Made by a program: the position numbers and the translations under genes. From positions 1 to 15,095 of the forward strand of contig JAKLLI010000011.1 of the NCBI GenBank assembly GCA_023150195.1: a stretch of DNA of 15,095 nucleotides. The letters run 5' to 3'. Source of the stretch: Azonexus sp. GTDB lineage: Bacteria > Pseudomonadota > Gammaproteobacteria > Burkholderiales > Rhodocyclaceae. Of the stretch, positions 14,842 through 15,095 are shown in pieces. Below the pieces are notes generated by a model. That model searched no databases. It worked only from the letters and a program-made list of their open reading frames with translations, and was not told the DNA's origin. Position 1 is the stretch's first letter. Each line of letters begins with the position of its first letter.

Positions 14842-15084
14842 ATGACTGTCCGGGGTAAATCTCCCGCGCGCGTCAAGGCCATGTTTCGGTCACCGCGTGC
14901 ACCTCAGCGCTGGCGGTGGACGGTGCGCGCGGTGGTGCTGGCCCTTGTCCTGCTCAATGGCCTGGTAATTGCCCTTGGCGCCTTGTCTCTGCAGCAAAGT
15001 CGCCAGCATGTCCGGCAACGGGTAGAACTGCACGCAGATAACATTGCCGACTTGCTAGGGCCTGTTCACAGTAGCCAGACATAA
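14842..15084 (+). pseudogene. 5' fragment of a membrane-bound sensor gene, apparently interrupted
   Basis: The frame encodes a basic N-terminus (to about residue 29), one strong transmembrane helix (about 29-48, VRAVVLALVLLNGLVIALGA), and the start of an extracytoplasmic helix (QQSRQHVRQRVELHADNIADLL, about 51-72). This is how many betaproteobacterial sensor kinases and diguanylate cyclases with periplasmic dCACHE-type domains begin. After Leu72 the frame runs through eight unrelated residues (GPVHSSQT) into TAA. The break coincides with CTAG at 15055-15058, a typical insertion target. I infer that the rest of the gene lies beyond an inserted element. No Shine-Dalgarno precedes ATG 14842; the in-frame ATG at 14881 has only a close AAGG. 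If there is no insertion, this would be an 80-residue membrane protein. Confidence 0.6.
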
Positions 15085-15095
15085 GCGCAAGCCAG
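15059..15095. mobile_element. Possible terminal end of an insertion sequence (IS5-like), cut by window edge
   Basis: Immediately after CTAG the text GGCCTGTTCACAGTAGCCAG begins, which resembles the terminal inverted repeat of some IS5-family elements (from memory, not searched). These often duplicate a YTAR/CTAG target. It abruptly ends the receptor reading frame. No transposase is visible because the window ends 37 nt later. Confidence 0.4.

Overview
The window reads as a GC-rich betaproteobacterial chromosome segment, most likely from a Rhodocyclales-type organism (Dechloromonas/Azonexus-like). This placement is inferred from protein character: a classical fused ArgA, YggX, a two-domain polyphosphate:AMP phosphotransferase, several c-di-GMP proteins and a histone H1-like Ala/Lys/Pro-rich protein. 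No taxonomic marker such as rRNA is present. Almost all of the window is coding, with short intergenic gaps and several clear intrinsic terminators.

Left part (1-6947). The 5' end of gap (GAPDH) lies directly downstream of tkt (transketolase), both on the minus strand, as a carbon-metabolism operon that continues out of the window. Divergent from tkt is a lipoprotein with a BamE/SmpA-like C-terminal domain. It converges on fbp (fructose-1,6-bisphosphatase) over a symmetrical terminator that can serve both strands. Upstream of fbp on the same strand are a PAS-PAS-GGDEF-EAL c-di-GMP enzyme and a thioredoxin/peroxiredoxin-like protein. No terminator is visible between these three, so they may be transcribed together.

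Middle (6988-11089). rsmE, pap and argA form a tightly packed plus-strand cluster (8-nt overlap, then a 1-nt gap), followed by yggX with its own TATAAT element and a strong intrinsic terminator. The cluster joins 16S rRNA methylation, polyphosphate-driven ADP formation and the first step of arginine synthesis. A 56-codon minus-strand ORF with a good Shine-Dalgarno and one hydrophobic segment follows.

Right part (11337-15095). An EAL-CBS-GGDEF protein has a GGDDF active-site variant. Next is rpiA on the minus strand with its own terminator, then a divergent histone H1-like protein ending in a conserved-looking helical domain and an AT-hook-like tail. The window closes on the 5' end of a membrane receptor gene behind a near-consensus promoter. 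Its reading frame appears to be broken at a CTAG by what looks like the end of an insertion sequence.

Taken together, gap, tkt, fbp and rpiA supply gluconeogenesis and the non-oxidative pentose phosphate (or Calvin) interconversions. Two multidomain c-di-GMP proteins sit among them. I see no CRISPR array, phage, toxin-antitoxin or defence system, tRNA or rRNA. The most unusual items are the apparent insertion in the receptor gene, the H1-like protein, the unnamed small ORF, and two possible leaderless start sites.
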